From contig DFDT01000113.1 of assembly GCA_002368865.1 (NCBI GenBank), positions 1 to 12,971 of the forward strand: a stretch of DNA of 12,971 nt, read 5' to 3'. Source of the DNA: Lachnospiraceae bacterium UBA3821. GTDB taxonomy: Bacteria > Bacillota > Clostridia > Lachnospirales > Lachnospiraceae. Below the pieces are notes generated by a model. The model had not been told where the DNA came from and did no database searches. It saw only the letters and a list, made by a program, of their open reading frames with translations. Position 1 is the first letter of the stretch. Each line of letters starts with the position of its first letter. This document shows positions 6,226-12,971 of this stretch, piece by piece. The position numbers were made by a program, and so were the translations under genes.

Positions 6226-6966
6226 TCACACGGTCATCTCCTTCTTCAACTGCCGCATGATCTTTTTTTCCAGTCTGGATATGTAGGACTGCGAGATTCC
6301 CAGCTTCTCCGCCACCTCCTTCTGCGTCATCTCCTCCCCGTCCGGCGTTCCCAGCCCGAAGCGCAGCCGAATGATGGTACGCTCTCTGTCGGAGAGCTTC
6401 GCCACTGCCTTCATCAAAAGCTTACGCTCCACCTCATTCTCAATTCCCTTATAGATCACATCCTCATCCGTGCCCAGAATATCCGAGAGCAGCAGCTCGT
6501 TTCCGTCCCAATCCACATTTAGCGGCTCGTCAATGGACACCTCCATCCGCGTCTTGTTATTGCGCCGCAGATACATTAGGATCTCGTTCTCAATGCACCG
6601 GGAGGCATAAGTCGCCAGCTTGATATTTTTATCCGGCTTAAAAGTGTTAATGGACTTGATCAGCCCAATGGTGCCGATGGAGATCAGATCCTCCACACCC
6701 ACATTGGTATTGTCGAACTTCTTGGCGATATAGACCACCAGCCGCAGATTATGCTCGATCAGGATTGCCTTCGCCTCGTCCTCATATTCTGTTCCCAGAT
6801 CGTTTATTACTTCATTTTCCCGCTCCACGTCCAACGGAGCCGGCAGCACATCCGCGCCGCCGATATAATGGATTTCCCCCTGTCTTCCCAGATTGCGCAG
6901 GAGAAACTTCTCCCGATAGATCATTTTAAACTGCCGTTTTCCCGGCATTGCCACTTTCAGAATCAT
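6226..6966 (-). CDS. sigE: RNA polymerase sporulation sigma factor SigE (pro-SigE)
   Basis: This is the early mother-cell sigma factor, made as an inactive precursor. The N-terminal 30 or so residues are basic and amphipathic ([20 protein letters not shown]) and lead into [15 protein letters not shown], the conserved processing region where SpoIIGA cuts. Then come region 2 ([50 protein letters not shown]) and region 4 with [13 protein letters not shown] and the helix-turn-helix [20 protein letters not shown]. The ATG at 6966 overlaps the end of spoIIGA by 41 bp and suggests translational coupling; GTG at 6969 is next to it, and an ATG at 6924, one base past the spoIIGA stop, would give a shorter 19-residue pro-sequence. 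The exact start is therefore uncertain, while the identity is firm. Confidence 0.96.
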   Translation of the reverse strand: MILKVAMPGKRQFKMIYREKFLLRNLGRQGEIHYIGGADVLPAPLDVERENEVINDLGTEYEDEAKAILIEHNLRLVVYIAKKFDNTNVGVEDLISIGTIGLIKSINTFKPDKNIKLATYASRCIENEILMYLRRNNKTRMEVSIDEPLNVDWDGNELLLSDILGTDEDVIYKGIENEVERKLLMKAVAKLSDRERTIIRLRFGLGTPDGEEMTQKEVAEKLGISQSYISRLEKKIMRQLKKEMTV

Positions 6967-7810
6967 CACGATCAGCTCTTTCCTTTCTTTTTACAAACTT
7001 TCTGTTTTGTTTTTGCTCTCCGGTCCGAGAGAACAGGCGCGGATTCAGTATCAGACCGGACACGTTTTTTTCCTCACACACGGCGACATAAACATCCCGA
7101 AAGTACCTGGAAATACCGTCCGTTTCTACCTCCATCTCCGGTACCTGATATCCCCTCATGATCCCATGCGCTTTTCCCACGCTGTGATACGGGATCACTC
7201 TGTAGATTGCAGGTGCTTTGGGCCAAAGCACGGCAAACAACTCCGCATCGATCACGGAAACAGGTTTCCCGCTAATCGGCTCTGTCAGACTGTTGCCGGT
7301 ATCCACAAACGCCGTCACACAGACGGAGCCTGCTTCCGTGATCAGCTTCACCTCACAGGCTGCCGCCGTTTTCTTCCGCTCCTCCTGCTCCTGCAGATAT
7401 CCCAGCAGAAGGAAGATCACGGCACCGCCCCCCAGCACACCATTCACCTGCATGATCAACCTGTGAAACACAGGTGTCACATTTCCGAAAAACAAGAGCA
7501 ATCCTCCCATGAGAAAAGAGTAGACAGACAATTGCCGCACCAGCTTCAGAATGCTTCTGAAGCTCCGCGGTCGGAAGGCGATCCACAACATGATCCCCGC
7601 CCCCGCAAGCAGCATGACCGGCCACTTCAGCCACACAGGCCCGTCGATCAAAAAAGCCGCTACATAAGCAATTGCCCCGACACCGGCTCCCATCAGAAGC
7701 CGAACGCGCGTGGCAGTACGCATACAGCTTCGATCCACCAGTATCAAAAGATACAGGTTCATGACAAAATTGATCAGGAACAATTCATCTACATAAAGTT
7801 CATAAACCAT
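6926..7810 (-). CDS. spoIIGA: SpoIIGA, sigma-E processing aspartic peptidase
   Basis: The 294-residue protein sits in the sporulation septum and cuts pro-SigE after a signal from the forespore (SpoIIR). It begins [20 protein letters not shown], the conserved opening, and has about five hydrophobic segments in the first 140 residues. The C-terminal domain carries [20 protein letters not shown], where the Asp of DTG (near residue 170) is the expected catalytic residue of this half-pepsin-like protease. The start at 7810 is chosen for AGAGG six bases upstream; the frame is open to 7876 but those 22 residues have no ribosome site and overlap the promoter. The end overlaps sigE. Its promoter (7832-7864) follows the ftsZ terminator. 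Confidence 0.95.
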   Translation of the reverse strand: MVYELYVDELFLINFVMNLYLLILVDRSCMRTATRVRLLMGAGVGAIAYVAAFLIDGPVWLKWPVMLLAGAGIMLWIAFRPRSFRSILKLVRQLSVYSFLMGGLLLFFGNVTPVFHRLIMQVNGVLGGGAVIFLLLGYLQEQEERKKTAAACEVKLITEAGSVCVTAFVDTGNSLTEPISGKPVSVIDAELFAVLWPKAPAIYRVIPYHSVGKAHGIMRGYQVPEMEVETDGISRYFRDVYVAVCEEKNVSGLILNPRLFSRTGEQKQNRKFVKRKERADRDDSESGNAGKTAV

Positions 7811-7831
7811 ATCATGCCTCTTTTCATAATC

Positions 7832-7864
7832 ATTATAAAGGCACGACTTCATATAATTTGTCAA
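7832..7864 (-). promoter_or_regulatory. spoIIG-type promoter with long spacer and Spo0A-box-like sequence
   Basis: Minus-strand TTGACA (7859-7864) and TATAAT (7832-7837) both match the SigA consensus exactly but are 21 bp apart rather than 17. On the plus strand TTTGTCAAAA over the -35 differs by one base from the 0A box TTTGTCGAAA. In B. subtilis the spoIIG promoter is known for a 22-bp spacer and for activation by phosphorylated Spo0A, so this looks like its counterpart. Confidence 0.75.
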
Positions 7865-7881
7865 AAACAGGGACACACAAC

Positions 7882-7913
7882 AAAAAAAACAGGTGAACCG
7901 ACTGGCTCACCTG
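7882..7913 (-). terminator. Intrinsic terminator after ftsZ
   Basis: CAGGTGAACC (7890-7899) and GGCTCACCTG (7904-7913) form a GC-rich stem with one mismatch and a 4-base loop, followed on the minus strand by eight T (plus-strand A at 7882-7889). It lies 31 bases past the ftsZ stop and separates the division operon from spoIIGA. Confidence 0.9.
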
Positions 7914-7943
7914 CCTTCCTACCACAACCTGTGGATTCTGTCC

Positions 7944-9131
7944 TTATTTATTGTTCTTCTGCAGGAAATCCGGAATCTTCAGGCTTGTACTCTCTACATT
8001 GCTCCGAATATTGGCCGGCTTCTGAATGCCCGGGATCGGCTTTGCCTCCGCCTTTACTCCGGGAATGGTCTTCACAGTGCTCTGTGCACTGCCCTGCAGA
8101 TTCATCCCCTTCATGGAACTGGGAGTGATATGGGAAGAAGGCTTAAATCCGGAACTCAGCTTCGCTGCCGGATTCTCCTCAACCTGATTCAGTCCGGTGG
8201 CGATCACCGTGATCCGACAGGTATCCGCTTCCGTCTTGTCATATTTGGAACCAAAGATAACGTTCACGTCATCACCGGTAAGATTCCGCACATAATCCGC
8301 CGCATCCGCTGCATCCTGCAGGGAAACATCGCCGGAAACATTCAGGATCACATCCGTTGCACCGTCGATCGTGGTCTCAAGAAGCGGACTCTCCACTGCC
8401 ATTCTGACAGCTTCCAAAGCCTTGTCATCACCCTTGCCCTCACCGATACCGATATGTGCGATTCCTTTATCCTTCATAACAGTCTGGATATCCGCAAAGT
8501 CCAGATTGATGATCGCATCCTCATTGATCAGATCCGTGATACCCTGAACCGACTGCTGCAATACTTCATCTGCCTTCTTCAAAGCCTCCGGCATGGTCGT
8601 GCGTCTGTCCACGATCTCCAACAGCTTATCGTTCGGAATCACAATCAACGTATCCACGCTCTCCTTGATGCGCTCGATTCCGCCCAGCGCATTGTTCATG
8701 CGGGCTCTCGCCTCGAAACGGAAAGGCTTCGTCACAACACCTACCGTGAGGATACCCATATCTTTCGCAATCTTTGCAACCACGGGAGCTGCACCGGTAC
8801 CGGTACCGCCGCCCATACCGCAGGTAACGAATACCATATCCGCACCCTGCAGTGCATTTGCGATATCATCCACATTCTCTTCTGCGGCTTTCTCACCAAC
8901 CTCAGGCTTCGCACCTGCGCCAAGTCCCTTTGTCAGCTTCTCGCCGATCTGCAGCAGTCTGGGTGCTCTGCACAGCTGCAGCGCCTGCTTATCCGTGTTC
9001 ACACCGATAAACTCCACTCCGTTGATCTGCTCGTCCACCATTCTATTCACAGCGTTATTTCCGGCACCGCCTACACCGACTACAATGATCTTCGCAGCGG
9101 GCTCCGCTTCGTTTGTCTTAATCTCCAGCAA
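7944..9131 (-). CDS. ftsZ: Cell division protein FtsZ
   Basis: The tubulin-like GTPase polymerises into the Z ring at midcell and recruits the divisome. The 395-residue product has GGAGNNAV (21-28), the tubulin signature GGGTGTG (107-113), the NLDFAD T7-loop that drives GTP hydrolysis in the next subunit, a variable linker with repeated PG/KPI stretches, and a C-terminal peptide [10 protein letters not shown] that binds partner proteins. The start is a TTG at 9131, with AAGGAGG eight bases upstream, giving [20 protein letters not shown]. An in-frame extension of 20 residues up to a TTG at 9191 has no ribosome site. It follows ftsQ after a 177-bp gap with a promoter of its own, and ends at a strong terminator. 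Confidence 0.98.
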   Translation of the reverse strand: MLEIKTNEAEPAAKIIVVGVGGAGNNAVNRMVDEQINGVEFIGVNTDKQALQLCRAPRLLQIGEKLTKGLGAGAKPEVGEKAAEENVDDIANALQGADMVFVTCGMGGGTGTGAAPVVAKIAKDMGILTVGVVTKPFRFEARARMNNALGGIERIKESVDTLIVIPNDKLLEIVDRRTTMPEALKKADEVLQQSVQGITDLINEDAIINLDFADIQTVMKDKGIAHIGIGEGKGDDKALEAVRMAVESPLLETTIDGATDVILNVSGDVSLQDAADAADYVRNLTGDDVNVIFGSKYDKTEADTCRITVIATGLNQVEENPAAKLSSGFKPSSHITPSSMKGMNLQGSAQSTVKTIPGVKAEAKPIPGIQKPANIRSNVESTSLKIPDFLQKNNK

Positions 9132-9224
9132 GGGTAAATCCTCCTTTTCTCCTATATGGAATCTCTTCAAAATCTCAATCCATTTCCCCAAACTACTTTA
9201 TCTTACTAAACTCCATACAATCCT

Positions 9225-9253
9225 ATCATATAATTTTTTTTCAAATTTAGCAA
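9225..9253 (-). promoter_or_regulatory. Candidate promoter of ftsZ
   Basis: TTGCTA (9248-9253), 17 bp containing an A8 run, TATGAT (9225-9230), minus strand, in the AT-rich 177-bp gap between ftsQ and ftsZ. It would allow ftsZ to be made separately from the upstream operon, with a leader of about 90 bases. Confidence 0.5.
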
Positions 9254-9308
9254 CCTATTTTTTCATAAATTTTAAACTTGTTGAATTGTATGTAAATATC
9301 GGACAATT

Positions 9309-10052
9309 CTAGTCCGGTTTAAACGTATATTGCCCCCCATCATTATAGGTCTCCATCTGCAAAGTACCGCTCTGTCCGCTCATCTTGCCGAGCATTTTGG
9401 GCAGGATCATCAGCTTGTCCTCCAAATGGGCTGTTTCATCTCCCAGCGCAACCTTCGTCTTTCCGAAGTAAAGGGTGATCTGCGAATTGGAGTGAAAATA
9501 AATTTTGTCAGCCAGTAATTCATATTTATTCAAAAGCTTTGTCAGCTCCAGAATCGTTCCGAAAATCTCTTTATCCTCTTCCGCCACCGGCAGGGGTTGT
9601 CCCAGCACCGCATAGTCAAATTTCAGTCCGGTGACCTGCGGGATATTCTGTGTGCGCATGGACGAGCTCTCCACCACATAGCCGTCCTTATCAAAATAAA
9701 TATAAGTGTCCATATACTTCACATAGCCGGCCAGCGCCTTTTCATACACGGTGATCTTGATCGTGTCAGGCGCCAGGACCTTCACAGACATCTCGTCCAG
9801 AAACGGCACATCCGTTACCGCATGATTTTTATATTTTACCGAAAGGTACAGCGAGTTATTCCCGAACGGGCCTTCCATCACCATGTTCCGGATCTCTTCC
9901 TGCGTATAGTGAATATTCCCTTCCACGTAAACGGTCTGGATGGTATGCTGCTTCCACACATACCATCCCACGCCGGCTATAGCCAATAGAATGACCAGCA
10001 CGACCAGACCGATTATAATCCCTTTTTTGTTGTTTCGTATCTTGTTAAACAC
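9309..10052 (-). CDS. ftsQ: Cell division protein FtsQ/DivIB
   Basis: The 247-residue protein is a single-pass divisome component linking FtsL/FtsB (DivIC) to septal peptidoglycan synthesis. It has a short basic cytoplasmic start (FNKIRNNKKG), one membrane segment at about 11-32 (IIIGLVVLVILLAIAGVGWYVW cut short here as IIIGLVVLVILLAIAG), then a POTRA domain from IQTVYVEGNIHYTQEEI to TIKITVYEKALAGYV, and the FtsQ-type beta domain with YIYFDKDGYVVE and IPQVTGL. The GTG start overlaps the murA stop by eight bases, which suggests coupled translation; the nearest ribosome-site-like GGGAG is twelve bases off. The length is typical for Clostridia. Confidence 0.92.
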   Translation of the reverse strand: MFNKIRNNKKGIIIGLVVLVILLAIAGVGWYVWKQHTIQTVYVEGNIHYTQEEIRNMVMEGPFGNNSLYLSVKYKNHAVTDVPFLDEMSVKVLAPDTIKITVYEKALAGYVKYMDTYIYFDKDGYVVESSSMRTQNIPQVTGLKFDYAVLGQPLPVAEEDKEIFGTILELTKLLNKYELLADKIYFHSNSQITLYFGKTKVALGDETAHLEDKLMILPKMLGKMSGQSGTLQMETYNDGGQYTFKPD

Positions 10053-11310
10053 TGACGATCCGCGCTCCCAAATCTGTTAAGTCTTCCCCGATCTTCTCGT
10101 AGCCGCGCCTGATAAATTCGCAGCCCGTGATCTCGCTCTTTCCGTCTGCCATCAGTCCGGCAAGTACCAACGCCGCACCGCCCCGCAGTTCCTGTGCCTC
10201 CACCGCCGCTCCGTGCAGCCGGTCCACACCGTGTATGATGGCCGTCTTCGGTGTGTACAGTTCCACATTTGCCCCCATACGTTTCAGGGACTCCAGCACA
10301 CGAAAACGGTTTTCAAAAATAGTTTCCTCTACAATACTCTTTCCCGCTGCTTTCGTCAATACCGCCAGTGCGATTGACTGCAGATCCGTGGGAAATCCGG
10401 GATATACCGCCGTGCGCAGTCTGCTCACAGCCCTCGGTCTCTCAGGTCCCTGGACATAAAGTCCTTTTTCGCTGACCGCCTGACTGCCGGTCATCTGACA
10501 CTGGGCGCCCATGCATTCCGCCCCATGGATCACTGCCTCCATCTGACTGCACGGTGCATCCTCCAGGAAAATATTGCCCCCGCATCCCACGCAGGCAAAG
10601 AGATACGTACCTGCCACAATCCGGTCCGCCGGCACCCGAAACTGCGTGCCGTGCAGCTTTCTCCCGCCGCGGATCCGCAGCGAGGAACTGCCGATCCCGT
10701 GGATCTCAGCTCCGCAGGCTGTCAAAAATTCACACAGCGTGGTGATCTCCGGCTCCCTGGCCGCTCCGGTCAGCTCGGTGTCTCCCTCCGCCATGACTGC
10801 CGCCAGCAACACATTTTCCGTGGCGCCTACGCTGGGAAACGTCAGCCGGATCCTGGCTCCCTGCAGCTTTTCCACATGACCTGTCAGGGTTTCCCCGCTC
10901 TCCTCAAACACCACACCCATTTTTTCCAGCGCTTTCAGATGCAGGTCAATGGGTCTTTCTCCGATCACGCACCCGCCCGGATGCTCCATGACAATCTTTC
11001 CGAACCGTCCTAACATCGCTCCCAACAGGCAGAGCGACGACCGCATGCCGGTGATGGCATCTCCCGACATTCCGCAGCAAAAGGCCTGACTGCTGTCGAT
11101 CAGATATCCGTCCTCCATGCGGCGCACCTTGCACCCAAGGCTTGTCAGAATCTTTGCCATATGCTGTACATCTATGATCTGAGGACAATTGAAAATAAAA
11201 CTCTCTTCTCCGGTGAGCAGCGTCGCCGCCAGAACCGGCAATGCCGCATTTTTAGACCCTTGTATTTTCACCTTTCCCTGCAGGGGAACTCCGCCATAAA
11301 TCTGATACAT
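10045..11310 (-). CDS. murA: UDP-N-acetylglucosamine 1-carboxyvinyltransferase MurA
   Basis: MurA transfers enolpyruvate from PEP to UDP-GlcNAc, the first committed step of peptidoglycan synthesis, in the cytoplasm. The 421-residue protein has the GSKNAALPVLAA motif (Lys20, Asn21 bind substrate), GMRSSL near 88-93, and the active-site loop HPGGCVIGERPIDLH with Cys114, the residue attacked by fosfomycin. YPGFPTDLQS further on carries the catalytic Asp. No inactivating change is seen, and the cysteine means fosfomycin sensitivity would be expected at this target. It lies between ftsW and ftsQ, the place where many Firmicutes have murG (or murG plus murA). A 10-bp inverted repeat in the leader covers the start codon. 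Confidence 0.97.
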   Translation of the reverse strand: MYQIYGGVPLQGKVKIQGSKNAALPVLAATLLTGEESFIFNCPQIIDVQHMAKILTSLGCKVRRMEDGYLIDSSQAFCCGMSGDAITGMRSSLCLLGAMLGRFGKIVMEHPGGCVIGERPIDLHLKALEKMGVVFEESGETLTGHVEKLQGARIRLTFPSVGATENVLLAAVMAEGDTELTGAAREPEITTLCEFLTACGAEIHGIGSSSLRIRGGRKLHGTQFRVPADRIVAGTYLFACVGCGGNIFLEDAPCSQMEAVIHGAECMGAQCQMTGSQAVSEKGLYVQGPERPRAVSRLRTAVYPGFPTDLQSIALAVLTKAAGKSIVEETIFENRFRVLESLKRMGANVELYTPKTAIIHGVDRLHGAAVEAQELRGGAALVLAGLMADGKSEITGCEFIRRGYEKIGEDLTDLGARIVSV

Positions 11311-11352
11311 ACAATACCAATCCGTTTCTCAAGGGACTTTCTGTATTGTATG
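11308..11352 (-). promoter_or_regulatory. Leader hairpin covering the murA start codon
   Basis: CATACAATAC (11308-11317) is perfectly complementary to GTATTGTATG (11343-11352). In the mRNA the downstream arm contains the AUG. Inner bases AGTCC and GGATT can also pair (with a G-U), so the weak ribosome site GGATTGG is enclosed too. Confidence 0.55.
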
Positions 11353-11385
11353 TCGAAACGGCGGATTCTGTGCTTACCTATCTTT

Positions 11386-12564
11386 TTACATATCTTTCAG
11401 CTGAATCCTTCTGGAAACACTGAACACCAGCCCGATCTCAATCAGCAGGAACATGACCGAGCTGCCTCCATAACTGATGAACGGCAGGGAAATACCCGTA
11501 TTGGGGATCGTGTTGGTCACAACCGCGATGTTCAGGATCGCCTGCACCGCAATGTGTCCGATCACGCCCACCACCAGCATGGCACCGAACAGATCCTCCG
11601 CATTGTTTGCGATGATCATCATGCGCCAGATCAACATGATAAACATTGCCATGACCGCGATTGCCCCGAACAGTCCCAGCTCCTCACAGATGATGGAAAA
11701 GATCATATCATTCTGGGACTCAGGCAAAAACTTCAGCTTCTGCATACTCTGTCCCAGTCCCTTTCCCCAGATGCCGCCGCTGCCGATGGCATACAGCCCC
11801 TGCAGGGTCTGGAATCCCGTATCCTGCGCCTGGCTTTCCGGATTGAGCCAAGCCACAATACGCTTCAGACGGAAGGTTCCCTGACCGGCACTGTACACGG
11901 CATACCACACTACGGCGGCCGCCAATGCAATGCCTGCTAACCCCATCAGAATGAACTCCTTATATCTGGGACTCGCCACAAACACCATCAAAAACGAGAT
12001 TGCCATTACGATCAGCGCCGAACTCATATTATTCGTGATCTTCCAGATCATCAGCGCGATCGGCAGCGGCGCCCCCATCATGACCACAAACCCGCGGAAT
12101 GTACCCACTCCCTTTCCGATCTTACATACCATCACCGCCAGAAACAGGATCATACACACCTTGGCGATCTCCGCCGGCTGCACCTGCAGACCGATCCCCG
12201 GGATCTTAAACCAGCGTCTCGCACCGTGAGAAGAAATCCCCAACGGTGTCAGCACCACCGGAATACTGGCAGCCGCCACCGCGTATCCGATCAGATAAAA
12301 TTTCTGCCAAAAATGATAATCAATCATAGATACCACCACCATTGCCACCAATCCGATCATGATAGCCAACAGCTGCTTCTTCATAAATTGGGCGGAATCT
12401 CCCGAATCCTGAAACGCCGTATAGGAACTGGCCGAATAGATCATGACCAGCCCGAATCCCAACAAAAAGAGCACAATAAACAACAGACTGTAATCAAAAA
12501 AGTATTCCGTTTTCTCCCGCTCTCTCCGATATGCTTTTAGCCTTGCCGCCAATGTTTTCGCCAT
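11386..12564 (-). CDS. ftsW: Septal peptidoglycan glycosyltransferase FtsW
   Basis: A SEDS-family polymerase in the membrane that links lipid II into glycan strands at the division septum with a class B penicillin-binding protein. The 392-residue protein has a basic cytoplasmic start and about ten membrane segments. Conserved family features are GLVMIYSASS (38-47), HGARRW (113-118), QVQPAEIAK (127-135), the outer loop KFLPESQNDMIFSIICEELG near 278-297 (the counterpart of PEAHTDFIF, which holds an essential acid) and the C-terminal NTGISLPFISYGGSS. AGGAG lies seven bases before the ATG. It follows murD after 30 bp. SpoVE and RodA are close relatives; the dcw position between murD and murA favours FtsW. 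Confidence 0.93.
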   Translation of the reverse strand: MAKTLAARLKAYRREREKTEYFFDYSLLFIVLFLLGFGLVMIYSASSYTAFQDSGDSAQFMKKQLLAIMIGLVAMVVVSMIDYHFWQKFYLIGYAVAAASIPVVLTPLGISSHGARRWFKIPGIGLQVQPAEIAKVCMILFLAVMVCKIGKGVGTFRGFVVMMGAPLPIALMIWKITNNMSSALIVMAISFLMVFVASPRYKEFILMGLAGIALAAAVVWYAVYSAGQGTFRLKRIVAWLNPESQAQDTGFQTLQGLYAIGSGGIWGKGLGQSMQKLKFLPESQNDMIFSIICEELGLFGAIAVMAMFIMLIWRMMIIANNAEDLFGAMLVVGVIGHIAVQAILNIAVVTNTIPNTGISLPFISYGGSSVMFLLIEIGLVFSVSRRIQLKDM

Positions 12565-12594
12565 CTTGCCGCTCCTGTCCGTAATTGTCTCTTC

Positions 12595-12971
12595 TTATGC
12601 CAATGCCCGCACATATTCCTTAAACTGCTGTCCCCGCACCTCATAATTCGGGAACATGCCCCAGCTCGCGCAGGCCGGCGACAACAGCACCGCATCTCCC
12701 GCATCCGCCAGCTCGGTACACAGCTTCAGACATTCTTCATAGGTGTCCGCAAAATAGATCCGATCCTCTGCAAACCCATGCGCCTTGGCACACGCCGCAA
12801 TCTTTTCCCTGGTCTGTCCGATGAGCACCAGTGCCTTTACCTTGCCCTCAAAGCTCTCGATCCACTCATCATACTCATTGCCCTTATCATATCCGCCGCC
12901 GATCAGGACCGTGGGCTTGCTCATCGCCTTGATGCCCTGGATCGCTGCATCCGGATTGGTTCCCTTGGAAT
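12595..12971 (-). CDS. murD: UDP-N-acetylmuramoylalanine--D-glutamate ligase MurD (partial, 5' end outside window)
   Basis: The frame is open from the window edge and gives about 124 C-terminal residues: SKGTNPDAAIQGIKAM, then VLIGGGYDKGNEYDEW, and LSPACASWGMFPNYEVRGQQF, ending EYVRALA. These are typical for the third (ligase C-terminal) domain of MurD, which adds D-glutamate to UDP-MurNAc-L-Ala using ATP. SKGTNPDA and GGxDKG are signature segments, and SPACASWGMF corresponds to the usual SPACASFDQF. The ATG at 12924 is internal to the gene and not its start. It is the first gene of the visible operon. Confidence 0.93.
   Translation of the reverse strand, partial: SKGTNPDAAIQGIKAMSKPTVLIGGGYDKGNEYDEWIESFEGKVKALVLIGQTREKIAACAKAHGFAEDRIYFADTYEECLKLCTELADAGDAVLLSPACASWGMFPNYEVRGQQFKEYVRALA

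Noticed and set aside
7007..9137. Long plus-strand open frames opposite spoIIGA and ftsZ (7007-8128 and 7893-9137)
   Set aside because: They mirror well-identified genes on the other strand, have low-complexity His/Arg/Leu-rich products and no family motifs.
9283..9309. GAATTGT/ACAATTC inverted repeat after ftsQ as a terminator
   Set aside because: AT-rich 7-bp stem, 13-base loop and no T run; unlikely to stop transcription.
1..12971. Novel multi-gene defence system in the left accessory region
   Set aside because: The genes are separately promoted, two are broken or orphaned, and no conserved operon of partners is visible, so a joint system is not supported.

Overview
The window comes from an endospore-forming Firmicute of the Clostridia, most likely Lachnospiraceae. 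This is inferred from the division gene order murD-ftsW-murA-ftsQ-ftsZ running into spoIIGA-sigE, from a SigG gene and a YlmC/YmxH-type gene nearby, and from an FtsZ that begins LEIKTNEAE. No RNA gene, CRISPR array or complete insertion sequence was seen.

Right half, about 5820-12971, all on the minus strand and read from high to low coordinates: the C-terminal end of murD (cut by the window edge), ftsW, murA, ftsQ/divIB, ftsZ, a strong intrinsic terminator, spoIIGA, sigE and a 103-residue unknown gene. The first part makes peptidoglycan precursors and the divisome. The second part is the mother-cell switch: SpoIIGA is the membrane aspartic protease that processes pro-SigE. Between ftsZ and spoIIGA lies a promoter with near-consensus -35 and -10 boxes 21 bp apart and a Spo0A-box-like sequence over the -35, much like the well-known spoIIG promoter of Bacillus.

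Middle, about 4700-5802: sigG, the late forespore sigma factor, is on the plus strand and converges on the sigE block. In most relatives sigG follows sigE in the same direction, so this segment seems to have been inverted.

Left part, about 165-4860: accessory genes, visibly more AT-rich in places, fill the space between the sporulation sigma genes and ylmC (partial, at the left edge). They are a RelA/SpoT-type nucleotide synthetase gene with an attenuator-like leader, an AAA-ATPase/PD-(D/E)XK protein of the DUF1703 type with a palindrome over its promoter, a Phd-type antitoxin followed by what looks like the remains of its toxin, a hairpin element with 15-bp perfect arms, and a broken DUF4143-type ATPase gene with a frameshift and an apparent internal deletion. 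This looks like a decaying defence or toxin-antitoxin type insertion in an otherwise conserved sporulation locus. I did not find a clearly new multi-gene system. The best leads are the alarmone-synthetase leader, the murA start-codon hairpin, and the antitoxin/toxin remnant.
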